Of a stretch of 64,000 nt of DNA, positions 25,913 to 35,311 are shown piece after piece. The notes beneath the pieces were generated by a model, which saw nothing but the letters and a program-made list of their open reading frames with translations, did not search any database and was not told the DNA's origin. The DNA lies in the NCBI RefSeq assembly GCF_900111405.1, contig NZ_FOHJ01000007.1, forward strand, positions 112,244 to 176,243. Direction: 5' to 3'. The translations under genes and the position numbers were made by a program. How positions within the stretch are numbered: the first letter of the stretch is position 1; each line of letters begins with the position of its first letter. The stretch comes from Salinibacillus kushneri. Its GTDB lineage: Bacteria > Bacillota > Bacilli > Bacillales > Alkalibacillaceae.

Positions 25913-27193
25913 TCACCGTATATCTTCAAGTGCTTTCACTTCAGTATGCGATATCGGTTTCCAACTTACTTTCTTAAATAGTGCGACGACTGCAATAGGA
26001 ATATAGGTAAACATAAAAATAGGAAACGTGAATACATAACTCACTTTTTTCGGACCAGAACAGTGAATGTTTTTCCACTCAGTTAAGGTGGTAATAAGAC
26101 CAATCAAACAGAGTAACCCATAATAGCCTATAAAGGATTCAAACAATGCCTGATTGGTTACTGTTGCGATCTCGCTTTTTTCTAAAATGATTGCCGTTAA
26201 GTAAAAACATGTATTTACTACCATGCTAATACAGGAGATAAGAAGGGCTGGCATGATGGTCATCATCATATCGTAGCATGAAAATCTATTACCTTTCCCT
26301 TGAAAAATTTGTCTAGTCAAATTGTTACCGTATCTTAGAAATACTTGATAAAAACCTTTGGCCCAACGTAAACGCTGGTTCCATGATTGCTTGAGAGTGA
26401 CAGGCTGCTCGTCATAAAAGATAGCCTTTTTGCAGTATCCAATTTTTTCTCCTTTCATGATATGATCTATGGAAAACTCAATATCTTCTGTTAAGAGGTG
26501 ATGAATCCACCCTCCATTATCTCTAATCAAATCTGTGCTTACCAGAAATCCGGTACCCGAAATAGCACAGCTGGAATTAAGAGTCATCCTGGGAAGATTT
26601 AGATATTCAGACTCATGCAAAAACCAAAGGGAATATCCAGCAGAAATCCAGTTTTGGCCAAAGTTCTTCGAGTTTCGATAGCTGGTTATCACTCGGTAGC
26701 CCTGATTAAAAGTTTTATTCATTTCCATAATATAGTTCTCTTCAAGAACATTATCTGCATCAAACACAAAATATCCATCATAGTTTTTAAACGAATATTC
26801 CTTTTCGATGATTTTATATATGTAGTCAAGGGCATATCCTTTTCCAATACGTGTTTTGTTAAAACGCTCTCTAACAATTGCTCCTCCTTCCTTCGCTACC
26901 TGGACGGTTTGATCCGTACAGTTATCTGCTACAACGAAAATGTCAACATATTCTTCGGGATATTTTTGCTCTTTAATACTTCTAATTAGCTCTCCAATCA
27001 CAAGTTCTTCATTACGGGCTGCTATAATGACAGCATACTTGTTCAGTTTATTGCCATGTTCAACTGACCTTTTCCTCCCTTTCATCCTAAAAGCAATAAA
27101 CATATAGACAAACCTATACGAATACAACAACGTGAATAGTACGAACATAAGGAAATTAAAGGATTGAATCGACGTGAAAATAGATGAGTCCAA
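25913..27193 (-). CDS. Membrane glycosyltransferase, family 2
   Basis: A 426-residue processive-type GT2 enzyme. One N-terminal helix is followed by the catalytic domain: VIIAARNEE, FVVADNCTDQT, the DAD motif in YFVFDADNVL, the TED motif in LLTEDIEF, and QRLRWAKG, then three or four C-terminal helices. Such enzymes polymerise or transfer sugars at the membrane (cellulose/hyaluronan-synthase fold). It starts at TTG 27193 after GGGGGTG. No polysaccharide operon surrounds it, so the product is unknown. Confidence 0.9.
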   Translation of the reverse strand: MDSSIFTSIQSFNFLMFVLFTLLYSYRFVYMFIAFRMKGRKRSVEHGNKLNKYAVIIAARNEELVIGELIRSIKEQKYPEEYVDIFVVADNCTDQTVQVAKEGGAIVRERFNKTRIGKGYALDYIYKIIEKEYSFKNYDGYFVFDADNVLEENYIMEMNKTFNQGYRVITSYRNSKNFGQNWISAGYSLWFLHESEYLNLPRMTLNSSCAISGTGFLVSTDLIRDNGGWIHHLLTEDIEFSIDHIMKGEKIGYCKKAIFYDEQPVTLKQSWNQRLRWAKGFYQVFLRYGNNLTRQIFQGKGNRFSCYDMMMTIMPALLISCISMVVNTCFYLTAIILEKSEIATVTNQALFESFIGYYGLLCLIGLITTLTEWKNIHCSGPKKVSYVFTFPIFMFTYIPIAVVALFKKVSWKPISHTEVKALEDIR

Positions 27194-27358
27194 ATTGACA
27201 CCCCCATTTAGTTTATTCCCCCTCCTTATATCCTTTCACTCGTTATCTATCATTTAAAGACCAAAGGTTGTCTTCCCATTTCAAGGTGCAAAACTGGTTC
27301 GTTGACTTAAAACCTTTTAAACCAAATAGTGAAGGACTATCTCTATCTGTGTAGTATA

Positions 27359-27583
27359 TCAGCTGAATTCCATTAAAGGATTAATGCCTTGTAAATTTAA
27401 CCTAAATATTTTTGATGGTAAATTTAATATATCCTGCATTTGTATCACCCTGTTCAGAGGAGTGTATATCAACTGCTTGTAGAAGCGTCTCATGGATAAA
27501 TGATCTTTTAAAAAACACTCTTTTAGAAACAGCCTGCTATTTTTTCTCAAAAACTCAACATCCCTTTTAAATTGTCTTAACAT
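27359..27583 (-). CDS. Uncertain small open frame
   Basis: A 74-codon frame of basic, leucine-rich composition (MLRQFKRDVEFLRKNSRLFL at the start) without a visible ribosome binding site. It could be the remnant of a larger gene. No family is recognised. Confidence 0.3.
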   Translation of the reverse strand: MLRQFKRDVEFLRKNSRLFLKECFLKDHLSMRRFYKQLIYTPLNRVIQMQDILNLPSKIFRLNLQGINPLMEFS

Positions 27584-27653
27584 TGGAAGATTAAAATAGA
27601 ATTAACTTATCTACTTGAATTAGAATTAGTCAATTATGTGGGGGTAGATAGTA

Positions 27654-28184
27654 TTGAATCGTATTGTCACATGGATATCAGTCAATGATAGGTATGCATT
27701 TCAAATCATCAATCATAAACTAAGATGTAAAGGATTGGATTTAATCTTGCCAAGAGTAACACATTTAGGAGGAGCAACATCCACGATTTCATCTTTGCTA
27801 TTCATCATTCTTTTATCTGAATCAATGTTCCGACTCGTAGCAATAAAGTCGCTTTTTTCCCTGGCATTAAGTCATCTTTTTGTTCATATCATCAAAAAAA
27901 TATATTGCCGTGAGCGCCCTTATGTGAAACTTCCTGATATTCAATTAGGAGTACACCCGCTTAAGGATTATTCCTTTCCTTCTGGTCATACTACGGCCAT
28001 TTTCTCCATTGCTGTTATCTTTGCATTACACTCCTTCATCTTAGCGATTATCCTCCTACCAATAGCAATGTTAGTAGGGTTTTCGCGAATGTACCTCGGT
28101 TTACATTATCCGACTGATTGTATTATTGGTGCGTTACTTGGAACAATAAGTTCCTTTATCGTCTATTTAACGCCATTTTTTTAA
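27654..28184 (+). CDS. PAP2-family membrane phosphatase
   Basis: A 176-residue lipid-phosphatase-like enzyme with the three PAP2 motifs: KKIYCRERPY, SFPSGHTTAIF and SRMYLGLHYPTD. There are about five helices, with active-site histidines facing outside. It probably dephosphorylates undecaprenyl pyrophosphate or phosphatidylglycerol phosphate. It starts at TTG 27654 after a weak GGGGG. A strong terminator follows. Confidence 0.92.
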   Translation: MNRIVTWISVNDRYAFQIINHKLRCKGLDLILPRVTHLGGATSTISSLLFIILLSESMFRLVAIKSLFSLALSHLFVHIIKKIYCRERPYVKLPDIQLGVHPLKDYSFPSGHTTAIFSIAVIFALHSFILAIILLPIAMLVGFSRMYLGLHYPTDCIIGALLGTISSFIVYLTPFF

Positions 28185-28235
28185 CAAAAAAATTAGCCAG
28201 AGTGGTGGCTTATTATTTAACTCTTTCTTACCAAC

Positions 28236-28269
28236 GAAGCTCCCTAATCTTTGCAGATTAGGGGGCTTC
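28236..28269. terminator. Strong hairpin between PAP2 and the DUF4179 remnant
   Basis: GAAGCTCCCTAATCT and AGATTAGGGGGCTTC pair with one mismatch around a 4-base loop. Confidence 0.7.
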
Positions 28270-28306
28270 ATGTTCAGCTATTTCACACGTATTTTTTGCT
28301 GTCCTT

Positions 28307-29303
28307 CTATCCATTCAGGGAAAAAGGACAGTTTAATAGATACAGGCGAGGAAAGCTCGCAGCCGTTACATCTATTTGAGAATATCCCTTCTCACCAAAT
28401 CCAAATTGCATACTTGAAGTTGAGTTAATTTCTTTTCCGTTTGCCCCGATAATGGTACTAAAGATCGAATAATGAAATTCCTCTTCTGTATGGAGTTCTG
28501 CCTTCAATGTGTCTCCATCTATCTGGACGTTTCTAAGTTTCTTTCCATCCGACTGCTGCATGATTCTTTCTTTTTCCATATCAATGATTATCTTGCCCTT
28601 TCCCCGGTCAACTGCCTGCATGCGTTCTAAAACGAGGTACAGTTCCTCAGGATCATGAAAATAATTGCTTTGCATGAAAATGGTCTGTTCATGATCTGAT
28701 GTGCGACTTGCTGTAACGCCATTCATATTTTCCCCCATGTTTCTCCCTGCTCATCAACAAGCTGTACATCTTCATAGTTTAGAATTTCCTTTGTATTATC
28801 TGAGTCCGCTTTTAGCCTGATGGCTGTGCGAATCGGATTAACCGTTACATCTAAAACTTCAACCCTTTGACCATCGATAACGATTTCCTGATTAATCTTA
28901 TACGTTTTTTCACTTGGGATTTGCTGAGTGATCGTAAATGGGATAGTTATTTCCTCACTGGAATTTCTTAATCGGGCCTCAAGCACAAACTCTCTGTCTT
29001 CATAAGGTTTATCAAAGAAAACTTCAATCGTTCCACTGAATACATTCTTCTTCTGATTATTCCGGTTGGCTCCGCCTAGTGAAAGAGATTTGTAATCAAC
29101 TCTTTCTCCATCAGCCGTTTTTAACCATACATCTTGAAGAATAGATGGGTGCTAGATGGGTGCTCGGTTTCTTCTTTATCTTTAAGCATAAAGAGTACAA
29201 ACCCCTTTTGATCTGCAATGACTCCATCCAGTGTCATCGTTACTCCATTATGCTCTCGAGAAGCACCCATTTCCTGATAATGATCATTCTGAAAAGCACA
29301 CAT
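28307..29303 (-). pseudogene. DUF4179/DUF5643-type anti-sigma-like protein, broken
   Basis: Three frames together encode the extracellular part of a DUF4179-DUF5643 protein: HYQEMGASREHNGVTMTLDG, VWLKTADGERVDYKSLSLGG, VLDVTVNPIRTAIRLKADSD and the C-terminal IDMEKERIMQQSDGKKL. The first frame break is an 11-bp tandem duplication, AGATGGGTGCT twice at 29143-29164; deleting one copy restores reading. The second is one missing A in a run at 28728-28731. The N-terminal cytoplasmic and membrane part, and the sigma factor that normally precedes such genes, are absent, so it is dead. Confidence 0.85.
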
Positions 29304-29438
29304 CCATTTCCAGGGTGTATCCCCCTTATACGATGTATCTATATATTAGACTGCGGAGTGATAAAAAAGTTTTCGTTATTTAGAGAAAATCAAAAGTTTT
29401 GTAAGATAAATCGTTAAATAAAATCTCTCTACAAAAAA

Positions 29439-29460
29439 AGAACTTGAAGCGCCAAGTTCT
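29439..29460 (-). terminator. Terminator downstream of the MocR gene
   Basis: AGAACTTG/CAAGTTCT stem with a 6-base loop, flanked by A7 on the plus strand, i.e. U-run on the minus-strand transcript. Confidence 0.7.
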
Positions 29461-29536
29461 CTTAATCATAACAACATTTTCACCAGCCTTAAGCTAAGGT
29501 CCAGTATCTATTAAAAGAATGTAGTTTCACAAACTT

Positions 29537-30951
29537 TCATTTATATTGATGTTTAATGATTTCACTTAATTGAAATATACCTTCGTTCAGCTCATCTAGT
29601 GAGGCATATCCATAGGACAAACGTATATATTGCCCTGATTGTTCTGCATAAATACGACCAGGATTTACAAGAATACCGCTGGATAAAGCCTTATCAAATA
29701 GCCTTTTTACTTTAAAAGTTGATTTTATCCTAACCCATATGAAGAAGCCACCTTTTGGTATTTCCCATGTAGCATAGGGACTTAAATATTTATTAAGACT
29801 ATCTATCGCCACTTTTCTACGATTCCGAAGCTGCTCTCTGACATCTTCAAGATGATGATCGTACAAACCACTGGATAACCACTCAGCCGCCACCAACTGA
29901 GATAAGGTACTTGATCCATAATCGGATTGCATCTTCAAATCAGCTAATCGATTTATAACAGATTCCGGACCAACTACCCAGCCTATTCGCAGGCCTGGAC
30001 TTAGGGTTTTTGATAAACTGCCAAGATACAGAACATTCCCGTGATGATCTTTTGATTTCAATGGCTCTGGTGGCGGGTTGTCAATCCATAAATCGCGATA
30101 AACATCATCTTCTATAACCGGAAGCTGTTCTCTTACACAGTATTCGATTAGCTCTTCCCGTCTTTTCTTCCGCATTAAAGTACCTGTTGGATTATGAAAG
30201 GTTGGATTGGTATACAAAATATTTTTCCCTTTTCCTTTGTTTGATAAATGGAATCAGTCATAATGCCTTCTTTGTCCATTGATAAGCTATTCAATTCCAT
30301 ACCAGCAGATTGGAAAACCGTTAGTGAATATAAGTAGGAAGGAAATTCCAGAAAAACCGTTGATCCTCTTTTTAAAAGACCAATAGAAATTAGATGAAGG
30401 GACTGAAGCGCACCGGACACAACTAAAATAGATGATGGCGAAACGTTAACACCTCTCCGTTTCAGATATTCACTGATAGCATGGCGTAACTTTACATTAC
30501 CTTTTGGTTCTTCGTATCCAAACGGTGTTAATTGACTTGAAACCTTTTGCACAATGGATTTCATTTTCTCTAAAGGGAATATCTCCGGTGATAATTCACC
30601 CTTACTTAGTTGAATCAGACTATCGTCAGATTCAGCCTCATTAATTTCCTGCACAGTCGAGATACTCGGTTTATGTATACCTAACGTAACGTTTTCGTTC
30701 CAATTGGTTGAGGTCTGTTTCCCCATCAAGGTCCAGGTGTTATTGGTGACAACTGTTCCTTTGCCTGCTTTTCCTTCAATTAGGCCATCTGCCATCAGTT
30801 CTTCCAGCGCTGTAATGACCGTACTGCGATTGACCTCAAATTGTTTTGCCAAATGACGCTGACTAGGTATTTGACTTCCGATTGTCCATTCACCTTTTGA
30901 GATCCTTGCCTTAATATACTCAACAATTGCCTGGTATTTGGGTTTTTTCAT
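29537..30951 (-). pseudogene. MocR/PdxR-family regulator with a one-base frameshift
   Basis: The first 258 codons give a GntR winged helix (HLAKQFEVNRSTVITALEEL) and the start of a type-I aminotransferase domain. The remaining 226 continue it in another frame: YTNPTFHNPTGTLM, SLSKTLSPGLRIGWVVGPE with the PLP lysine. One A missing in the run at 30222-30226 explains the break; the intact product would be about 470 residues. MocR regulators use PLP as effector. It is divergent from the EamA gene, its likely target. Confidence 0.88.
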
Positions 30952-30977
30952 ATGAACTCCTTTACCAGCTTCGTTTC

Positions 30978-31066
30978 AACTGGTTGGTTTTTTTAGTTAA
31001 CCTGTTGAAGACATTTTACCAAAGGCATATTAAGATGGGAAACATCAAAATGAACTGGTTGGATTT
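30978..31066. promoter_or_regulatory. MocR-EamA intergenic control region
   Basis: AACTGGTTGGTTT at 30978 and AACTGGTTGGATTT at 31053 are direct repeats, with an inverted AACCTGTT between them. Repeats of this sort are typical MocR binding sites. A promoter for the EamA gene, TTGAAG (31005) - 17 bases - TATTAA (31028), lies between them. Confidence 0.6.
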
Positions 31067-31089
31067 AAAGTTGAATAGAGGTGTATATA

Positions 31090-31999
31090 TGTTAAAGTCA
31101 CTAGATTTCAAAATTATTTTAGCTCATTTGATTACCATCACTTTGTGGGCATCAGCTTTCCCCGGTATAAGAGCTGCATTGACGGCATATTCCCCTGAGC
31201 ATGTATCTCTTCTACGGTTATTGATTGGGTCAGCAGCACTGATTTTTGTAGCACTTATTAAAAAAATTCGCTTACCAGAATTAAAAGATATACCTGCCAT
31301 TCTATTACTTGGTTTTTTAGGGTTCTCCGTCTATCAAACCGCACTAAACTTTGGAGAACAAACGATTAGTGCTGGGGTAGCCAGTTTACTGGTTTCAACA
31401 ACCCCTCTATTTACGGCTCTTTTGGCTCTACTATTTTTCCGTGAGAAATTTGGAATTTGGGGATGGATAGGTTCATTGATTGGATTTTGCGGAGTGGCAT
31501 TGATCTCCTTATACGGGACAAGTGAAAGTTTTTCCTTTAACTCAGGGATATTCCTGGTTTTACTTGCATCCCTTGCTGAAAGCTTTTACTTCGTTTTTCA
31601 AAATGCTTATCTAAAAAAATATGGTTCTATTACTTTTACAATGTATACAATCTGGTCCGGTACTTTTTTCATGCTGATCTTTTCACCAGGGCTTGGGGAA
31701 GCAATCATTCATGCTCCGATGGACACAACCCTGGTGGTTGTTTATCTAGGTATTTTCCCAAGTGTTATTCCTTATTTTATGCTTGCCTTTATGACTTCAC
31801 GAACAGGCGCATCCGAAGCAACAAGTTCACTTTATTTAACTCCTATACTTGCTTTTGTTATTGCATGGATCTGGCTTGATGAAACGCCCTACTATCTGCC
31901 ATAATCGGAGGACTCATCACCTTAACAGGGGTATTTCTATCAAATATAAAGAAAAGAGATTCGATCAAAGAAAACGCCAATACTGAAAGTCAGATCTAG
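31090..31999 (+). pseudogene. EamA-family transporter with a C-terminal frameshift
   Basis: A ten-helix drug/metabolite transporter of the EamA type (ASAFPGIRAALTAYSPEH, LGFSVYQTALNFGEQTISAG, SLYLTPILAFVIAWIWLDET). After DETP the frame breaks at CCC (31887-31889); adding one C continues with LLSAIIGGLITLTGVFLSN and a charged tail to the stop at 1997-1999 of that kilobase (31997-31999), about 303 residues in all. AGAGGTG precedes the ATG at 31090. The loss of the last helix would probably impair it unless it is a read error. Confidence 0.85.
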
Positions 32000-32066
32000 T
32001 CCATACCGGTTTCAAATTGGATTATATGATCAAACAGGTTGAAAGAAAGGATTCAGGAATGAAAAA

Positions 32067-32092
32067 AGGTGCAAAAAAGCACCTCTTTTTTT
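32067..32092 (+). terminator. Terminator after the EamA gene
   Basis: AGGTGC-A6-GCACCT followed by a long T run. Confidence 0.85.
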
Positions 32093-32094
32093 AT

Positions 32095-32114
32095 AAGTAG
32101 TTCAGTTTTGGAGT
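32095..32114 (+). repeat. Left 20-bp inverted repeat bounding the first cassette segment
   Basis: AAGTAGTTCAGTTTTGGAGT; its exact reverse complement is at 35231-35250, and a diverged direct copy is at 35193-35212. Confidence 0.8.
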
Positions 32115-32345
32115 GCAAACAATAAAAACGTATTATAAAATGAGCGTTGAATTGCATAGCAATTTGATGCTCGTTTTTCATTGTTACGTCAATATTAAAT
32201 TGTATTTTGAGTAGTTATTTATATAGAAAAATGTAACCCAAATTGCGATCTACAATAATTATTGAAGAACTGGAAAATCATGTGCAAAAACCAATGTAAT
32301 TTGAGGTACAAAAAAGAGCAAATTCCTTATCGAAAATGCTCATTC

Positions 32346-32378
32346 TTATTAAACTAACGCCCCATTTAGTTCAATAAC
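32346..32378. repeat. Cassette box 1
   Basis: TTATTAAACTAA-CGCCCCAT..TTAGTTCAATAA: near-perfect palindrome with an 8-9 base loop, 16 bases after the stop codon of the lipoprotein gene at 32395. A hairpin GAGCA...TGCTC (32316-32341) precedes it. Confidence 0.8.
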
Positions 32379-32394
32379 AAATTATATTTATCCA

Positions 32395-32949
32395 TTATTT
32401 AATTAGTATTTCAATTTCATCTTCGTTTTCTTTTAACAACGCATCAATTATTTGTTGTATTTCTTCATTCATTTCTTTAGCTTCTTCTTCTGTTTCAGGA
32501 TTGCCATTTAAATGTTCTTTAAAAAATTCATTTTGATATGCACTTCTCTTAGCATTTCTCTCTATAAACTCCTTATGAAACTCTTTTGGCTTCATATCAA
32601 ACCTTTCAGACTGAGCCTCTGCAAACTCTCTGATTTCATTTGCTTTATCAGTATCAACATTTTCAGAAGGATACTGACCAAAGTATTCAATTGTCTCTTC
32701 GACTTCATCTGAGACATCTATTCCCATTTCTTTAGCTTCTTGAATAACAACAGTTTCCCTAACCTTTGATTCAATAGCTTCAGGTAAATCTTCATCTTTC
32801 ACTTCAGCAAAAAAGCGAATGTCCCCAACTGTTATTTCTTCTCCCCTTACAATAGCAGCAACATCATCATTATCATATTTGGTTGAATCAGAACATCCAA
32901 CTACGAAACTTATACTTATTAAAATAATACAACTAATTAATTTGTTCAT
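32395..32949 (-). CDS. Lipoprotein with SurA-like N-terminal domain
   Basis: A 184-residue secreted lipoprotein: signal peptide with lipobox VVGC (Cys19), then VAAIVRGEEITVGDIRFFAE, the beginning of a SurA/PrsA-type chaperone N-domain, and a long acidic helical region. The PPIase domain of PrsA is absent. It is the first gene of the cassette-like array, with boxes at both ends, and AGAGGTGA before the ATG. Function is unknown. Confidence 0.75.
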   Translation of the reverse strand: MNKLISCIILISISFVVGCSDSTKYDNDDVAAIVRGEEITVGDIRFFAEVKDEDLPEAIESKVRETVVIQEAKEMGIDVSDEVEETIEYFGQYPSENVDTDKANEIREFAEAQSERFDMKPKEFHKEFIERNAKRSAYQNEFFKEHLNGNPETEEEAKEMNEEIQQIIDALLKENEDEIEILIK

Positions 32950-32994
32950 AATTTCACCTCTAAGTCTATAAGTGCCAACTTTGTGATAAAAGGC

Positions 32995-33089
32995 TTCTTC
33001 AACTATTCTGCCTCTTTACTTCAATAAGCGATGGAGCAGTCGTATTGACAACTGCTTATTCAGCTAAAGCATCCCGTTAACACAAGAAG
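32995..33089. repeat. Cassette box pair 2-3
   Basis: Box TTCAACTATTCTGCCTCTTT..TCAATAAG (32995-33028), a hairpin AGCAGT/ACTGCT, then box CTTATTCAGCTAAAGCATCC..AACACAAG (33055-33089). It ends 4 bases before the next stop codon. 72 bases (32998-33069) are 96% identical to 43427-43498. Confidence 0.85.
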
Positions 33090-33093
33090 ATAC

Positions 33094-33462
33094 CTAGTTA
33101 TTATATCTTAATATTTCATAAGTTTCATCTTCTCTTTTAGCAAGAACTACATCAGTATTTTCCTCTATTGAAAATATAGGCGTTCCTTCTTCCAAATAGT
33201 TTGACATGAAATCTTTAAATGGTAGTACATCAACTGGGACCTTTTTATCTACTTTTCCAATTTTTTCGTTAATTGTATATTTATCTTTATTTACATTTCC
33301 AAGAGAAGTATATTGAACCCCATTAACTTTTAGTAATGCAGCATAGGAACCTGAGTCTCCTCCCGAATTACTTGAATTATTGTCATTGTTCTCTTGAAGG
33401 TCATTTGAGCAACCTGTAAAAATTATAAATATTAAAGAAACTAATACTAACAAATACTTCAC
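33094..33462 (-). CDS. Small lipoprotein of unknown function
   Basis: A 122-residue lipoprotein: signal peptide and lipobox FTGC (Cys18), a low-complexity Asn/Ser/Gly linker, then a small beta-rich domain (LLKVNGVQYTSLGNVNKDKY, TPIFSIEENTDVVLAKRED). GGGGGGCGAT precedes the ATG. It is the second cassette of the array; the stop lies 4 bases after a box. Confidence 0.75.
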   Translation of the reverse strand: MKYLLVLVSLIFIIFTGCSNDLQENNDNNSSNSGGDSGSYAALLKVNGVQYTSLGNVNKDKYTINEKIGKVDKKVPVDVLPFKDFMSNYLEEGTPIFSIEENTDVVLAKREDETYEILRYNN

Positions 33463-33519
33463 TTTTTATCGCCCCCCTAATAATAAAGACGCGTTGTTTC
33501 ATACTATAGTTCCATAATT

Positions 33520-33597
33520 CTTGTTCAATATTTCTGTTTCTTTAAAATGATAAGGCTTACATATCTTGTTGAAGATAAGCCCCCGTTTGTTTAATAG
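33520..33597. repeat. Cassette box pair 4-5
   Basis: CTTGTTCAATATTTCTGTTT..AATGATAAG (33520-33554), hairpin GGCTTA/TAAGCC, then CTTGTTGAAGATAAGCCCCC..TTTAATAG (33565-33597). It ends 3 bases before the stop of the next gene. Confidence 0.8.
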
Positions 33598-33600
33598 TTA

Positions 33601-34005
33601 TCATTTTCTTAAACTGTCTAATAAAACAAAACCAAAGACAATTCCAGCTGTTGTTGTCAATGTTGTATTACCTGACATTACCAACTCTCTGCTAAATAAC
33701 AAATTCACCTCAGAATAGTAAGACAGTATTGGGAGTATCGTGATATATAAGGAAGGTACACCTACTGCAACTATCTTTATCCAATCAAACTTCCATTGTT
33801 TCGTCTCTTTAATTTCAACAATTAGCTTAGGCAATCGTAAGCACATACCTATAAAAATAGGAAATACGGATGAAAATAACAAAACAGGCATTAAATCAAA
33901 TGTTATATTCCCTTCTTCCTCTAACCAAATTTGATACTTCACACCTAAATAAAAAACAAATCCCATAATAACCGCACAACCGAAATAATATAAAAATCTT
34001 TTCAT
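33601..34005 (-). CDS. Four-helix membrane protein
   Basis: A 134-residue integral membrane protein with helices at about 4-22, 36-56, 76-95 and 110-130. AAGGAGGGATTTG precedes the ATG. No family is recognised. Third cassette of the array. Confidence 0.7.
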   Translation of the reverse strand: MKRFLYYFGCAVIMGFVFYLGVKYQIWLEEEGNITFDLMPVLLFSSVFPIFIGMCLRLPKLIVEIKETKQWKFDWIKIVAVGVPSLYITILPILSYYSEVNLLFSRELVMSGNTTLTTTAGIVFGFVLLDSLRK

Positions 34006-34086
34006 TTCAAATCCCTCCTTAAAACTATTTACTTAATATAAATACGAAATACTCTCCCGATATATTTAAATATTCGGCTAATTATA

Positions 34087-34229
34087 CTTATTAAACTCTT
34101 CTGCTTGGATAGCTCAATATCTTCTAAACTAATATTAACATAATATTCCAATTATTTATCGGGTAAAATAAAGACGACCAAAATGTTGATCGCCCTGTTC
34201 AACTATTACTCCTTTGTTAGTTCAATAAG
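34087..34229. repeat. Cassette box pair 6-7
   Basis: CTTATTAAACTCTTCTGCTT..GCTCAATA (34087-34120) and CTGTTCAACTATTACTCCTT..GTTCAATAAG (34195-34229) flank a spacer with the hairpin GACGA...TCGCC (34172-34193). It ends 6 bases before the stop of the next gene. Confidence 0.8.
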
Positions 34230-34235
34230 CTAAGG

Positions 34236-35021
34236 TTAGAAAAATTCATATAGTCCTTGATCAAAATATTGAAACTCTTCTTTTGATACCTTGTAACGTT
34301 TATATCCGTCGTAAAAAGCTCTTCTGTATTCTTCATTATTCACAAAACTTCTGATAGCTAGGGATTCATCATATCGAGGGTCTCCAATTGTCATACCTGC
34401 CACATCAATAAATAATCGAACTTCTCCATTTATCACTAGAACATTTTCAGTTGTGCAATCTCCATGAATTACAGTCTGTTCGACGGGAAGGGGTTTATTT
34501 AACTTTAACTTCTCTAACAGTTGTAAACTACCTTTTGTTTGTCCATGTTCCAAATAGCTTTCGGCTTTAACTAACTGATGATCCAACCAATCAATATTAT
34601 GAGTAAACGAATCTATTGGATCTATTTCATGGAATTGTTGAAGAAAGTGTCCAAAGCTCCTAATTAACGATTTCTTTTCTGTTGTACTTTTCGCTTGCTC
34701 TAATGCAGAAGTTAAGGTTATTCCGTCCTCAAATGACATTATTAAATGGCTTCCACGCTTTTCTTCGATAAAACCATAAAATTCAGGAACTGGAATTTGT
34801 TTTTTATTATTTAGCTTTTTTAGTACCAGAGCTTCATCCTTTAACCATTCTATATATCTTTTCTCAAATGAACTTTTAAGTAAATAGCAACCATTATCAG
34901 TAATGATTTTCTGTACTTCAGAAGTACATCCTTGTTCATCCAACATTATAATTGTTTTTGTTACACCAATTATTTCTTCAACCTTTTTTATCAATTGTGT
35001 ATTCACTTCTATACACCACAC
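34236..35021 (-). CDS. Aminoglycoside-phosphotransferase-like kinase
   Basis: A protein of about 256-261 residues with the APH/choline-kinase fold: the catalytic loop HGDCTTENVL and the metal site IDVAGMTIGDPRYDES are clear, and the N-terminal lobe is short. Substrate unknown; many members are resistance or sugar/amine kinases. The start is unclear: GTG at 35021 or GTG at 35006 (MNTQLIKKV), neither with a strong ribosome binding site. Fourth cassette of the array. Confidence 0.82.
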   Translation of the reverse strand: MWCIEVNTQLIKKVEEIIGVTKTIIMLDEQGCTSEVQKIITDNGCYLLKSSFEKRYIEWLKDEALVLKKLNNKKQIPVPEFYGFIEEKRGSHLIMSFEDGITLTSALEQAKSTTEKKSLIRSFGHFLQQFHEIDPIDSFTHNIDWLDHQLVKAESYLEHGQTKGSLQLLEKLKLNKPLPVEQTVIHGDCTTENVLVINGEVRLFIDVAGMTIGDPRYDESLAIRSFVNNEEYRRAFYDGYKRYKVSKEEFQYFDQGLYEFF

Positions 35022-35042
35022 TTTTACTTTTGGTAATTCTAT

Positions 35043-35080
35043 TATTCGTTCAAACTATCCTGCTGGTTTAGTTGAATAAC
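35043..35080. repeat. Cassette box 8 (end of the first segment)
   Basis: TTCGTTCAAACTATCCTGCT..TTAGTTGAATAA, 22 bases upstream of the phosphotransferase gene. No further gene follows before murB. Confidence 0.75.
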
Positions 35081-35192
35081 GTTTTTTTAACTTATTTTAC
35101 CATAGGTGTTAATTATCCTAAAATTCTCTCGATTCATTATACAACTTGGATTACAACAAGCTTTACATTTTAGACTACAATTTCATATGAAA

Positions 35193-35250
35193 AAAGTAGT
35201 TCAATTAGGGGGTACAAATTACAATTTTATACTCCAAAACTGAACTACTT
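35193..35250. terminator. Hairpin with the right inverted repeat of the first segment
   Basis: GTAGTTCA and TGAACTAC are the arms of a long imperfect hairpin. Its right arm ACTCCAAAACTGAACTACTT (35231-35250) is the exact reverse complement of 32095-32114. T-rich flanks make it also a plausible terminator for murB or the array. Confidence 0.6.
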
Positions 35251-35311
35251 ACTTTTTTAATAGGTATTTATTTTACTGTCGCTTTAGCTACTTCTGATTC
35301 TATTATTCTCC

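Noticed and set aside
25728..25916. 62-codon minus-strand frame after the glycosyltransferase
   Set aside because: It reads through the terminator hairpin and has no family resemblance.
30927..31089. N-terminal extension of the EamA gene
   Set aside because: The ATG at 31090 has a ribosome binding site and gives the normal family start; the upstream codons cover the MocR control region.
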